This document shows, piece after piece, positions 52,291 to 61,582 of a stretch of 64,000 bases of DNA. The notes beneath the pieces are model-generated. The model was not told the origin of the DNA. It made no database searches and worked only from the letters and a program-made list of their open reading frames with translations. The stretch spans positions 1 to 64,000 of the forward strand of contig NZ_LDUE01000007.1 of assembly GCF_001038485.1 (NCBI RefSeq), read 5' to 3'. This DNA is from Ornithinibacillus californiensis. Lineage in GTDB: Bacteria > Bacillota > Bacilli > Bacillales > Amphibacillaceae. The first letter of the stretch is position 1. Every line of letters starts with the position of its first letter. The position numbers and the translations under genes were made by a program.

Positions 52291-55200
52291 TTAATCTTCT
52301 AAACTTACCTTCAAAACTTTATCCTTCACATCTGCCATAACAAATGTCTTCGAAGTAGTACCATTGGTTACAACAAGTGTTATGTCTTTAGCTTTTAGAA
52401 TATCCACTTGTTTTTTATTCAATAGTAGTTTTCTAGGTTTCTTTTCGTTGTATATGTTCATTACGACATGTGCACCTTGCTCAAGCACTTCTAAATCCTT
52501 CGTATGAACGGTTGCCGTTCCATTGTTTTTCTTAACAGGAACTTCTACTAATTCAGGTTCTTCTGGTTCTTCACCTGGAACCTCATCAGTTGTAGCAATT
52601 CTTCCATCAGCATCGTAGACAATTGGATTATCTTCTGAACTGTTTAAGCTACGAACAAATTCCACTGCCGCATCCACGTCTACTGGTCCCATCACAGGGT
52701 TTTTACCTAAATCGTTAATCGGGCCATCGGATGTACCCATATAGTTATTTACTGTTAGAGTGTAAACAGCATCCATATCGATTGGAGAACCATCGGCTAA
52801 TGTAATATCTACTACTTCCTGTAATTCCGGATTGAATGTATAACGGAAGCCAGAAATACTATAGTCAGCTCCATACCCAGATAACTGTTCATTTAGGATA
52901 GGGTAAAGATCTGCACCAGTAATCTCAACTGTCATTAATGTATTACCGAATGGCAGGATATTGTATAGCTCACCCCAAGTAATCGGACCAGCTAATAACT
53001 CATCACGGATTCCACCACCGTTTTGCATAGCAAAGTCACTATCCATCGTCCATTTCATTCCATCTGCAATTAAATTACCTAACCCGTGGTCCCCATCATT
53101 TGCATAGCTACCAGTTAAGTCTTGAGCGTTATATCCCACGACTTCATTAATGATTGGAGCAATAGCTTCCGCAAAATAATTTAATGTTTCTGCTACCACT
53201 GTGTCTGGTTTGTAATCACTTTGTTTTACAAATACAATCTCTGCTTCTTTTGCAACGATATCACCAGTTGTACGATCAATTTTAATATCAACATCGGCAA
53301 AAGCTTTACCATATTCATTCGCTTGAACAATTAGCTTATTATCAACTACAGCATTATTTACTGCATGGTTATGTGCTGCGAAAATAATATCCACTTCATC
53401 ATTTACCGTATTTGCTAAATCAGCAGCAGCACCTGTTGCACTTGCACCAGATTGATAGGCAGGCATATGTGCTAGTACGACGATTGCTTTAACACCTTGT
53501 GCCGTAAGTTCTGCAACTGCTTGATCAACAGCTTCAGCCTCATCTGTAAAAGCAATTCCTTCTAGAGAGGAAGGCATTACCATATTAACGGTTTCTACAG
53601 TATTCACACCGATAAAACCAATCTCTTCCCCATCCACTTCAGCAATATAGTATGGATCTAAGAATGTTTCACCTGTATCTTCATAAACACAGTTCGCACA
53701 AAGCACTGGGAAGTTCATGCCATCATAGCCTTCTGTTCCCTTACCTTCTGGATGTTCTCCACCGTTTACCATACGAAGAAGTTCGTCTAAACCTTCATCA
53801 AACTCATGGTTACCGACTGTACCAACATCAAAACCAATTTCCTCCATGATTTCAACTGTTGGCTCATCTTGTAAAAGCCCAGAAACTGGTGAACTTCCAC
53901 CAATCATATCACCTGCATGAACAATTAATGTGTTTGGATTTTCTGCTTCACGTTCCTTTATTGCAGTAGCAGTGTAATCCATACGTCCATGCATATCATC
54001 TACATCATCACCATCAGGGTCAATCATGTATTCCTGGTCAATCTTTCCATGAAGATCATTCATGCTTAATAGCTGTACTTCTAGAATGTTAGGGTCTTCG
54101 TTTCCTTCACCATCGGCTGGCCTAAATCCATAAGATTCAGCTTCTTCTGGACTACTGAAGAAGATTCGTTTATCAACTGGAACATCTGCCCAATCTTCTG
54201 GAGCGACATATTCCATTGTGTCGGAGTTACCAACATAACGTAATAAACCTTTTTGGTCATCAAATGCACGGAAAACAAATGGTAACTCAAGTAATGGGTT
54301 TTCAGGATTCCAGATTCCAAGTCCAGCAGCCTTTGCTTCTCTTACAGCTTCTTGATACGCTGGATATGCCTCTTCATCAATTGGCGCAAGGAAGTACGTT
54401 GAAGCATAGCCTTGTGCAACCATTTCTAAATTAATATTAAGATTATCTTCTTTGCGAATAACCTCAGCCAAAATACGACCATAGTCATCTGTTGGTTCTT
54501 CACCAATTTTCAGGAGAATTTCATCACCCGGTTGTAATAATTCACTAATGTAATCCTTAGCTAAATTACCGTAATACTGTTGGTTTGCATTGATTTCAGC
54601 ACGTTCTGGATCCTTATTATGGGCATCATAAGTCTCCGCAGTATCCATGTTTAAGAAACGCACTCTCGTTTCACCAAAGACTGGTGATGAAATACGAATC
54701 GTATCCCCATCTGTAATACTCGCAACCGTAGTTTCATAATACCCCTTTGCAGACGGTGGATCTGGTTGTTCAGCAGCTAGCTGGATATCCGCTTGCTCCG
54801 TTGGAATTAATTGATAGTCATTATATTGGCTTACTATCGCTGTAATGTCATACCATTTATCTGATTCTACTTGTGTAATGTCTAATGCATTTTGCATTAC
54901 TCGTAGAGTCGTTCCATTAAACTCATCATCTACTATCGATACATTATATCCCCCACCAGCTGGGCTTCCAGGGATATTGCTAATAAAGGCATTAACTTGA
55001 ACTAATTCGCCTTCATAAGCTTCTGCTACTGCAGGATTATTTAAGTCCTCTAGAGTAATCGTTTGTACTTCAGGTAAAGCCTGATCTTGTGCCAACACTT
55101 CAATAGAAGTTGGTACAATCTCTTTTAAACCATTATAAGAAGCAAGTTCTCCAACCACTTTAACTTTGTCACCCTTTGTTAAAGCAGGTAGATCACCTTG

Positions 55201-55989
55201 TTCAAAAGCAAATAGGTTGATTCCAGCAGAATCATCTTGAATATATGTTGTGAACTGTCCAGGGTTACTAATAGCAGCACTATCTGCTAATACAACACCT
55301 TCCACAGTTACCACTGTACCATCCGCTAAATTACGAACATCATTAATAGGAGTAACATCACCTGGTTCACCGGGTTCTCCTGGATCTCCTGGATCTCCTG
55401 GATTAACTCCATCCATCTCGTGATATCCTAAGTATGTAAAATTATCTTTCCCTTGGTCTGTAAATTCTGATGCATTATAAGTAGAGGTAGGTGCAGTAAT
55501 GGATGCATTTCTTACTAGGGTTACATCCTTCGCATAATCACTATCTACTCCTATAGTACCGAGTACATCTAGTAAACTATCATTTTTCTTTAGTGCAACT
55601 GCATCATCACCATTAAAATTAATCACAGAATTATTCGTGATATCAGCTACATCTAGAATTGCTGTACTTGCACTTGCATGAGCTAATACTAAAACATCAC
55701 CATGTTCTAATGTACCCGTTAAGTCTAACGATTGACTTGGAGATAGCGCACCATTACTATACAACTCTAGTGTGTAGGTTGATAAATCAACCGTCTCTCC
55801 AGTCCCATTAAAGATCTCTAATGCCTTATTATACGATCCACCCTCAATATATTCTGAGATAAATAGATCATCGGCAAGAGTCCCTTCGTCACTAGGTGTA
55901 GATTCCGCGAATACCATAGGTGTATTCATGAAAACTAGTGAAAAAATAAGAAATAGGTTGAACAACTTCTTAATCGATGCTTTTTTCAT
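52291..55989 (-). CDS. Large secreted nuclease / 5'-nucleotidase (YhcR-like)
   Basis: This 1232-residue multidomain exoenzyme has a signal peptide (1-28), a lamin-tail-like domain (about 38-190), a Gly/Pro linker (196-211), OB-fold segments (about 213-405), a staphylococcal nuclease domain (417-565; TDGDTIR, TRVRFL, DDYGR), a calcineurin-like phosphoesterase (about 635-880; NDLHG, GNHEFDEG, AAHNHAV) and a 5'-nucleotidase C-terminal domain (about 900-1090). B. subtilis YhcR has this set and is a Ca-activated secreted nuclease. Here the C-terminus ends KVLKVSLED with no LPxTG-type sorting signal, so the enzyme may be freely secreted. ATG at 55989 follows GGAGGG. Confidence 0.9.
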   Translation of the reverse strand: MKKASIKKLFNLFLIFSLVFMNTPMVFAESTPSDEGTLADDLFISEYIEGGSYNKALEIFNGTGETVDLSTYTLELYSNGALSPSQSLDLTGTLEHGDVLVLAHASASTAILDVADITNNSVINFNGDDAVALKKNDSLLDVLGTIGVDSDYAKDVTLVRNASITAPTSTYNASEFTDQGKDNFTYLGYHEMDGVNPGDPGDPGEPGEPGDVTPINDVRNLADGTVVTVEGVVLADSAAISNPGQFTTYIQDDSAGINLFAFEQGDLPALTKGDKVKVVGELASYNGLKEIVPTSIEVLAQDQALPEVQTITLEDLNNPAVAEAYEGELVQVNAFISNIPGSPAGGGYNVSIVDDEFNGTTLRVMQNALDITQVESDKWYDITAIVSQYNDYQLIPTEQADIQLAAEQPDPPSAKGYYETTVASITDGDTIRISSPVFGETRVRFLNMDTAETYDAHNKDPERAEINANQQYYGNLAKDYISELLQPGDEILLKIGEEPTDDYGRILAEVIRKEDNLNINLEMVAQGYASTYFLAPIDEEAYPAYQEAVREAKAAGLGIWNPENPLLELPFVFRAFDDQKGLLRYVGNSDTMEYVAPEDWADVPVDKRIFFSSPEEAESYGFRPADGEGNEDPNILEVQLLSMNDLHGKIDQEYMIDPDGDDVDDMHGRMDYTATAIKEREAENPNTLIVHAGDMIGGSSPVSGLLQDEPTVEIMEEIGFDVGTVGNHEFDEGLDELLRMVNGGEHPEGKGTEGYDGMNFPVLCANCVYEDTGETFLDPYYIAEVDGEEIGFIGVNTVETVNMVMPSSLEGIAFTDEAEAVDQAVAELTAQGVKAIVVLAHMPAYQSGASATGAAADLANTVNDEVDIIFAAHNHAVNNAVVDNKLIVQANEYGKAFADVDIKIDRTTGDIVAKEAEIVFVKQSDYKPDTVVAETLNYFAEAIAPIINEVVGYNAQDLTGSYANDGDHGLGNLIADGMKWTMDSDFAMQNGGGIRDELLAGPITWGELYNILPFGNTLMTVEITGADLYPILNEQLSGYGADYSISGFRYTFNPELQEVVDITLADGSPIDMDAVYTLTVNNYMGTSDGPINDLGKNPVMGPVDVDAAVEFVRSLNSSEDNPIVYDADGRIATTDEVPGEEPEEPELVEVPVKKNNGTATVHTKDLEVLEQGAHVVMNIYNEKKPRKLLLNKKQVDILKAKDITLVVTNGTTSKTFVMADVKDKVLKVSLED

Positions 55990-56225
55990 TTTTACCCTCC
56001 ACATTCCATAGATTCGTATAACAGAATTGCATCTTACATTTCATTAATACCACAATAAATTGACTGATTCTATTAACTTTTTGTAAAGAAACGAATAATC
56101 AGTACTTAGTCCCTATAATATTAGTTAAAACAGTGATATATACCCAGGCTAATTACTTCGGACTTTAGACTTAAATAAGCAATATATTTTAAATTGCACA
56201 AAAATAGACTGTTCATTAGAACAGC

Positions 56226-57914
56226 CTATTGTAACACGTCTTCAATTCGGTCATTTATCGCCTGTAAATCCTGATATTCTACTTGTTCATGATGAATCTC
56301 ATACTTATCCTTTAAATCTAGTATTCTCTGAACACTTTCATCAATACGATCCTCACTAATTTCACCAGATTCAACTGCTGACTTAATCGCTTCGAATGAC
56401 TCTACGATTTCTTCATAATGCTCACTAATGAGAATAATATCATTACCCGCCTTCACAGACTGAACAGCCGCTTCACCTGCTTCATAATGATTCTCAATCG
56501 CATCCATCATCATATCATCCGTAACAATAACTCCCTCAAAACCTAACTCTTTCCTTAGTAAATCCGTAATAATCGGTTTCGACATCGAGGAAGGATACTC
56601 GGAATCTAACTGCGAAAACAGAATATGTGCAACCATTACCACTTCTGCTCCCGCATCTATTGCTTTGATAAATGGGACCAATTCAATCTCGTGAAGCTCA
56701 TGTAAACTTTTATCAATACGAGGTAATTCCAGGTGAGAGTCTACTGACGTATCACCATGCCCTGGAAAGTGTTTAATCACTGGGATAATATTTTCATCCT
56801 CCATCCCCTTCATTGTTTGGATACCAAGCTTACTAACTAGGTTAGGATCATCTCCAAATGCTCGGTCACCAATAACAGGATTGTCAGGATTGCTATTCAC
56901 ATCAATCACAGGTGAATAGTTTACATTCATACCAAATGCCTTTAGCTCTTGTGCTAAAATATTACCAATTCGATATGAAAGCTCTGGGTCATTTCTTAAC
57001 CCTATATCTTTATTCGTAGGAAGCTCCTCTAATCCAGGTAGTCTTCTTACTCGCCCGCCTTCTTGGTCCACCGATAAAAATAATGGAACTTTATTTACAG
57101 CGTTAATTCGTTTTAGGCCATTTATAAAGTGCAAGGATTGACTGTAGCTCGTTAAATTATCACTGAAAAAAATAATTCCTCCAACCTTGTAGTCTTCAAT
57201 TAGGTTAATAGTTTCGGGTGTGGGTGTTGTCCCTTCAATCCCAGCCATAATCATTTGACCAATTTTTTCATCTAGGGTCATTGTTTCTAGTAAGCTCGGT
57301 TCTTTCTCTGCTAACTTAGTAGGGTCAGTATAAACTGAGATATGATGAACCATTGGATTCGGATCGGCATCCGTAGGTCTTGGCAATATCCACTTTAACT
57401 GATACACGTCATTTACCTGATAAACCAAGATTATTTGGTCTACGGAATCATCTTTAAAATATCGTTGTTCATCCGCCTCACCCATGAATTTCGTAATGTC
57501 TTCAAAGTGTATTCTAGTTATATTATCAGCAGAGGAACGGACATCAAATACGATATTTTCTCTATATCCAAACGTTACGTCAGCATAATCGATATAAACA
57601 CCATCACCTGCAGTAATGGAGTTATCCGGTTCACCCCATTGACCTATAATCTCATCAAGTGATGATTCACCAGCAATAACAGAAATAGCTGGTACCTTAC
57701 CCTCTTTTGCCTGTTGGAAGATATCTTTAATTAATACATTGGATTCACTAGGTTGTCTGATTATCGTCTTTTCAAACGGAAATCTTTCCAATTCATAGGC
57801 ATCCTTTGCTGAAAAGGTCATTTGTGTACCGACCATATTTTTACCAATCAATATAGCTGCAATGATAATGAGAAGGACAGATGTTATGCCAATTAATATA
57901 AATATTTTTTTCAA
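56226..57914 (-). CDS. Membrane-anchored family 3 beta-N-acetylglucosaminidase-like enzyme
   Basis: This 562-residue protein has an N-terminal transmembrane anchor (about 4-24), a DUF4309 domain (about 60-200; IFQQAKEGKVPAISVIAGESSLDEIIGQWGEPDN), and a glycoside hydrolase family 3 catalytic domain (about 215-545) with KHFPGHGDTSVDSH (381-394, catalytic His and Asp dyad of NagZ-type enzymes) and VTDDMMMDA (nucleophile region). The enzyme should cleave N-acetylglucosamine from wall fragments outside the cell. A TTG at 57914 is preferred: AAGGAGTG lies eight bases before it, while the upstream ATG has none. Confidence 0.9.
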   Translation of the reverse strand: MKKIFILIGITSVLLIIIAAILIGKNMVGTQMTFSAKDAYELERFPFEKTIIRQPSESNVLIKDIFQQAKEGKVPAISVIAGESSLDEIIGQWGEPDNSITAGDGVYIDYADVTFGYRENIVFDVRSSADNITRIHFEDITKFMGEADEQRYFKDDSVDQIILVYQVNDVYQLKWILPRPTDADPNPMVHHISVYTDPTKLAEKEPSLLETMTLDEKIGQMIMAGIEGTTPTPETINLIEDYKVGGIIFFSDNLTSYSQSLHFINGLKRINAVNKVPLFLSVDQEGGRVRRLPGLEELPTNKDIGLRNDPELSYRIGNILAQELKAFGMNVNYSPVIDVNSNPDNPVIGDRAFGDDPNLVSKLGIQTMKGMEDENIIPVIKHFPGHGDTSVDSHLELPRIDKSLHELHEIELVPFIKAIDAGAEVVMVAHILFSQLDSEYPSSMSKPIITDLLRKELGFEGVIVTDDMMMDAIENHYEAGEAAVQSVKAGNDIILISEHYEEIVESFEAIKSAVESGEISEDRIDESVQRILDLKDKYEIHHEQVEYQDLQAINDRIEDVLQ

Positions 57915-58056
57915 CCCAAAATCACTCCTTCTCCAGTTTTTTACCATATCTATTTGACGAAATTAGTTGGTAAACTGTTTCACCAACTACTATACTAGTA
58001 TTCTTATTATATTGATATATGAGATTAAAATGAGTATAATAAGCTTAGTAAATTAA

Positions 58057-58129
58057 GGGGCATTAGCTCAGCTGGGAGAGCGCTACACTGGCAGTGTAGA
58101 GGTCAGCGGTTCGAGCCCGCTATGCTCCA
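58057..58129 (+). tRNA. tRNA-Ala (GGC)
   Basis: Seventy-three bases fold as a cloverleaf: acceptor GGGGCAT with ATGCTCC, D-arm GCTCAGCTGGGAGAGC, anticodon arm CTACA-CTGGCAG-TGTAG (anticodon GGC) and T-arm CAGCGGTTCGAGCCCGCT. The discriminator is A and no CCA is encoded. It is followed by a strong terminator. Confidence 0.97.
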
Positions 58130-58140
58130 TTGATAAAGAT

Positions 58141-58180
58141 AGGACTCAAACCCTTATTTTATTGGGGTTGAGTCCTTTTT
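58141..58180 (+). terminator. Terminator after tRNA-Ala
   Basis: AGGACTCAAACCC (58141-58153) pairs with GGGGTTGAGTCCT (58164-58176), followed by five or more Ts. Confidence 0.9.
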
Positions 58181-58433
58181 ATTTTTGTAACAGTTTTATT
58201 AACTTTTGAGTAATACAGTCGTTTTGGGGCGAAACTGGGGCGAAATTAAATATTATATAATTGATTTTTTTAGCATTGAGATTAATTATGCTCAAAGTAC
58301 TAATGTTAAAATAGTTACAATCCTTGTTACACTTTTATATAGACTGTAAAAATAATAAAGAAAATGTTTAAAAGAGTTTGAGCTATTAAGGGAAAAACAT
58401 CTTAGTTAACTAATTCTTAAGGTGGGGTAAAGT
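58181..58433. other. AT-rich spacer after tRNA-Ala with direct repeat
   Basis: No gene is visible. A direct repeat TGGGGCGAAA occurs twice within about 24 bases (58224-58247). Repeats of this kind occur at integrase ends near tRNA attachment sites, but no integrase reading frame remains. Confidence 0.4.
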
Positions 58434-58760
58434 GTGCAAAAAATAAAAGCCGAAGTTGTAATTACAATACCAGACGACATGGTGCTCATAACAAAAGTTG
58501 AGTATAAGCAAATGAAACAAAATGAATTGGCTGGTGTTTATTGGAGTATGAAAGATCTTGAGACTCGTATAAATAAGAAACAAGAGTGGATTAAAGAAAA
58601 TATCCTTTATCCTCAAAGGTTCAAAAAAATACTTGATGTTAATAATGGCGGGTTTGTTTACTATCCTGAGTCCAAAGGTAAGACTTGGGCATTTCAGGCA
58701 ACGAAGATGGTAAATTTCCTTGAAGGAAATTTCCAAAATATATTTGCTGATTTGCCCTAG
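58434..58760 (+). CDS. Phage-type DUF771 protein
   Basis: This 108-residue protein matches the DUF771 family found in Firmicutes phages and prophages: EVVITIPDDMVLITKVEYKQMKQNELAGVYWSMKDLETRINKKQEWIKENILYP and FKKILDVNNGGFVYYPESKGKTWAFQATKM. The middle looks like a helix-turn-helix and an excisionase-like or DNA-binding role is possible. GTG start at 58434 follows GGTGGGG. With no other phage gene nearby it is probably an orphan remnant of an integrated phage. Confidence 0.8.
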   Translation: MQKIKAEVVITIPDDMVLITKVEYKQMKQNELAGVYWSMKDLETRINKKQEWIKENILYPQRFKKILDVNNGGFVYYPESKGKTWAFQATKMVNFLEGNFQNIFADLP

Positions 58761-59525
58761 AAAGTAAAATTAAGCATTTAAACTTATACCGGTGATCGGG
58801 GTCGAACTAGGTCTGTAACTGTTGATTTACTAAGGTCTTACTAATGCAATGTGTATAATATGTGTATAATTTTTAAATATACAACAATAAAAACAGACAA
58901 GTTTTCCTTCACCTGTCTGTTTTTATTTTAATAACTCTTATTACAAATTTTATTCCACTATAAAATTCCTCATCGATCAATTTAGTTCAATTATTTTACA
59001 GATAAATAATAAACTTATAATTAAAAATATCTTAGAGCCTTTACCTCTTTGTAAGAGAGTCTATTTATACGATAATATCAAATACCTGTAAATCCTTCTG
59101 AATCAAGGAATTGTAGATATTTTATTTACTATAAATACTACAGTATACCTTTTATTCAAGTTAGTCATCATATTAATCCTACACAGAGAAAATTACTTAT
59201 CTACAACAGATCCTTTATTTATGTATACTAATCTATTCCTTTCCAGGAAAGTTGTTCATTAAAAACACCAAATACTGGCTTGCACTGCATGCAACTTGGG
59301 AAATATTTCAAAAAGAAGGAAAAGTAAAAAAATTGTAGAATATCTAAATCATCTTCATTTTTTTTGCAAATTAAGTAAAAATTTGTAGAAGAAATTGTCA
59401 GGAGGTGAGATTATAGGTAGATCAATGTAAAGAAGGGGGAGCTATTTTAATTTACATGTAATCGCTGAGTAGAATTTTTAGGCCAAATTAAAATTATATT
59501 AATTAAAAGAAACGGGGATATAGAC
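58761..59525. other. Long AT-rich non-coding stretch
   Basis: I see no convincing gene in about 765 bases. A terminator-like hairpin AAAAACAGACA / TGTCTGTTTTT lies at 58889-58924, probably ending transcription of the DUF771 gene. A short tRNA-3'-end-like segment with GGGGTCGAAC lies near 58797-58808. AGGAGGTG near 59401 is not followed by a durable reading frame. Confidence 0.5.
58889..58924 (+). terminator. Terminator in the spacer downstream of DUF771
   Basis: AAAAACAGACA (58889-58899) pairs with TGTCTGTTTTT (58914-58924) and is followed by ATTTTA. Confidence 0.8.
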
Positions 59526-60584
59526 ATGATACGAAAAATTTCAATGATATGTTTAATTTTGCTACTTGTTTTTCCAGTAATAGCAAATGCATCAAATAAT
59601 AATAACGGCTATAAAAATGAGAATAACAGAGGTCTAGAAATTCAAAATAAAAATAGTAAAGCACAAGAAATGCAAAACAAAAACGAGCAAGAAAGAATTG
59701 AAAAAATCAACAAACTTATAGCAATGCTTACAGAACATAGAGCAAACAAAGAATTAGAAAAAGTAAAATCCTCAAGTGAACTTAGTGTATTTTCTAAGAA
59801 TTCAGGTGATGATTTTGAAGAAGAAATTGAAGTTGAGCTTTCTAAACTTGGTGTCTCCAAACTCAATGATACTGAATTAAATGCATTAAAACAAAACACC
59901 CAACCATCAGGTGAAGAAGCCATTGCACCAATGGCATATATTCCTCCTGATACAAGTACAGTAGATTGGAGAAGTTATAGAACTACATACAACTATAATG
60001 GAACAAGCTATGAAATACAACAAGTAATTGCCACAGGTAAAAACGGAAATTCAAATCTAGCTGATGGTAGAAATGGTGCAGTATTATATACTAACAAGCA
60101 AATTGCTATTAATGGCCTAAAATATATTGGGAGTTTGGTTGCGCAAAGAGCAATAGGAGCAGTCCCAGTTGTAAGTTGGTTACCTTATGAATTTTTATTT
60201 ACTGAAAACCAAAATGTTACAAACAATAGTCACTTAGTAACATATAGAAGTATGAATACCGTAGCTTTCTCATACGTTAAAAAGTCTGGTCATAGTGATA
60301 GTAATCAAGAATTATCATTAGTATCAAATTATGTTACAGTGGCTTCAAGTCATACCTTAGCTGGTTACAGAAGTGGAACACCTTATTCCAAAACAACTGA
60401 CAGGAGTAATACAACTTACGGACCAAACTATGCGAGTACTTATACTGCAGTAAAATCCTTTATTGATCCATACGGTGGTGCAGTCACATCATTTGTTAAT
60501 GGATATAAATTCTATAATCATAATAATACTGCTAGTATTTCTGAATCTGTCCTTAATCCAGAGTTCCCAATACAAGTTTATTAA
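59526..60584 (+). CDS. Secreted protein of unknown function
   Basis: This 352-residue protein has a clear signal peptide (about 1-22), an Asn/Gln/Lys-rich and charged helical N-terminal half (about 23-130) and a C-terminal beta-rich half beginning VDWRSYRTTYNYNGTSYEIQQVIATGKNG. A hydrophobic patch (SLVAQRAIGAVPVVSWLPYEFLF) lies near residues 198-220. The C-terminal part is Ser/Thr/Asn/Tyr-rich and ends in NPEFPIQVY. I do not recognise the family by name, though similar secreted proteins exist in other Bacillaceae. Low GC and island context suggest acquisition. Confidence 0.65.
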   Translation: MIRKISMICLILLLVFPVIANASNNNNGYKNENNRGLEIQNKNSKAQEMQNKNEQERIEKINKLIAMLTEHRANKELEKVKSSSELSVFSKNSGDDFEEEIEVELSKLGVSKLNDTELNALKQNTQPSGEEAIAPMAYIPPDTSTVDWRSYRTTYNYNGTSYEIQQVIATGKNGNSNLADGRNGAVLYTNKQIAINGLKYIGSLVAQRAIGAVPVVSWLPYEFLFTENQNVTNNSHLVTYRSMNTVAFSYVKKSGHSDSNQELSLVSNYVTVASSHTLAGYRSGTPYSKTTDRSNTTYGPNYASTYTAVKSFIDPYGGAVTSFVNGYKFYNHNNTASISESVLNPEFPIQVY

Positions 60585-60607
60585 TTATCATACTTTTTAG
60601 TTATATT

Positions 60608-60643
60608 TAGGGAGTTAACTTGATTTAACAAGTTAACTCCCTA
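60608..60643 (+). terminator. Inverted repeat after the secreted protein gene
   Basis: A perfect 15-bp stem TAGGGAGTTAACTTG (60608-60622) with CAAGTTAACTCCCTA (60629-60643), loop of 6, without a strong T run. Confidence 0.65.
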
Positions 60644-60853
60644 GTATATAGTCAAGACTTTGAGTAAGGTCCTAAATATTTAATAAGTAAAGGTGGGATA
60701 TAAATTTGGTTGTATCCCCTTATGTTTTTCAATAGTTTATTAAATAAAAAATATAACCTTGTAAAGTTAATTCTAAAATAGAGTATAATATAGGGTAACA
60801 AGAAATTATAGAAGTGCAAACAAATAATATTAAAACGGATTTGGAGTGTAGTT

Positions 60854-61252
60854 GTGAAAAAGTTACTATGGACTTTATTTTTATCATTAATATTACTATC
60901 AGCCTGCGAAGATGATAAGGCTTGGGAACCATATAGTCCTTTAAATACTTCTTCCTTAATGGCACTATATGCAGGACAAGACAATTATGAACAGTTTAGA
61001 ACATTAATAAAAGAAGGATATGATGAAGAAAATATGAAGAGGATGTATCAAATTGTAAAGCAAGCTTATAGTGATAATAAAACAATAGATACTTTCTCTA
61101 TAGTTTCCTTTGAAAATGGTAAAACGGTACTTGTACATTTAACACCTCAAGTTTCAGAAGATGAGGAATTTTTAATTCAAGATATTATAGAAATTCCACC
61201 TGAAATGACTAAGTATATTAATGATCAGTTACTTGAAAAGTATAAAGAGTAG
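60854..61252 (+). CDS. Small lipoprotein of unknown function
   Basis: This 132-residue protein has a lipoprotein signal with LLSAC (C18) and a helical-plus-beta exported domain (about 19-130, e.g. MKRMYQIVKQAYSDNKTIDTFSIVSFENGKTVLVHL). GTG start at 60854 follows GGAGTG. No family recognised. It follows the larger secreted protein, separated by an inverted repeat. A functional link, for example immunity or wall binding, is speculation. Confidence 0.65.
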   Translation: MKKLLWTLFLSLILLSACEDDKAWEPYSPLNTSSLMALYAGQDNYEQFRTLIKEGYDEENMKRMYQIVKQAYSDNKTIDTFSIVSFENGKTVLVHLTPQVSEDEEFLIQDIIEIPPEMTKYINDQLLEKYKE

Positions 61253-61442
61253 AGGTGACACTTCACATGACTTGTCAGTGAAAAATCATTCGTGTATTTT
61301 AACTAGGAACCGAACATAGATTGAATTTTTATTGGTATATTGATAGATTACAATTGAAACACCCTTTCATATGGTACTTTTAGAAAGTCAACCCTTTCTG
61401 AAGGATTCCAGTTTCTCTCAAGGCTGGAACTCAATTACAACT

Positions 61443-61490
61443 AAACGAAAAAAACCGAATTACTATTTAGTAATTCGGGTTTTTTCGTTT
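61443..61490. terminator. Long bidirectional terminator
   Basis: A 23-base arm beginning AAACGAAAAAA and ending ATTACTA (61443-61465) pairs with 61468-61490 around a two-base loop, with one mismatched position and A/T runs at both ends. It separates the lipoprotein gene from the palindrome-controlled gene. Confidence 0.85.
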
Positions 61491-61513
61491 CCTTACTACT
61501 ATTAAATTATTCC

Positions 61514-61555
61514 TTGACATTATATTCTGTATATTAATATTAATATACAGAATAT
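61514..61555 (+). promoter_or_regulatory. TTGACA box followed by a 34-bp perfect palindrome
   Basis: TTGACA (61514-61519) is followed after two bases by a perfect palindrome at 61522-61555; its half-site is ATATTCTGTATATTAAT. A -10 element in ATATTA-type sequence at about 17 bases falls inside the palindrome. A dimeric repressor bound there would block transcription of the next gene. Confidence 0.7.
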
Positions 61556-61582
61556 TCATATATATTGGAAGGTGGCCCTTTT

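Noticed and set aside
60652-60984. Minus-strand frames overlapping the lipoprotein gene start
   Set aside because: Overlap a gene with a good lipoprotein signal and ribosome binding site on the plus strand, and lack such signals themselves.
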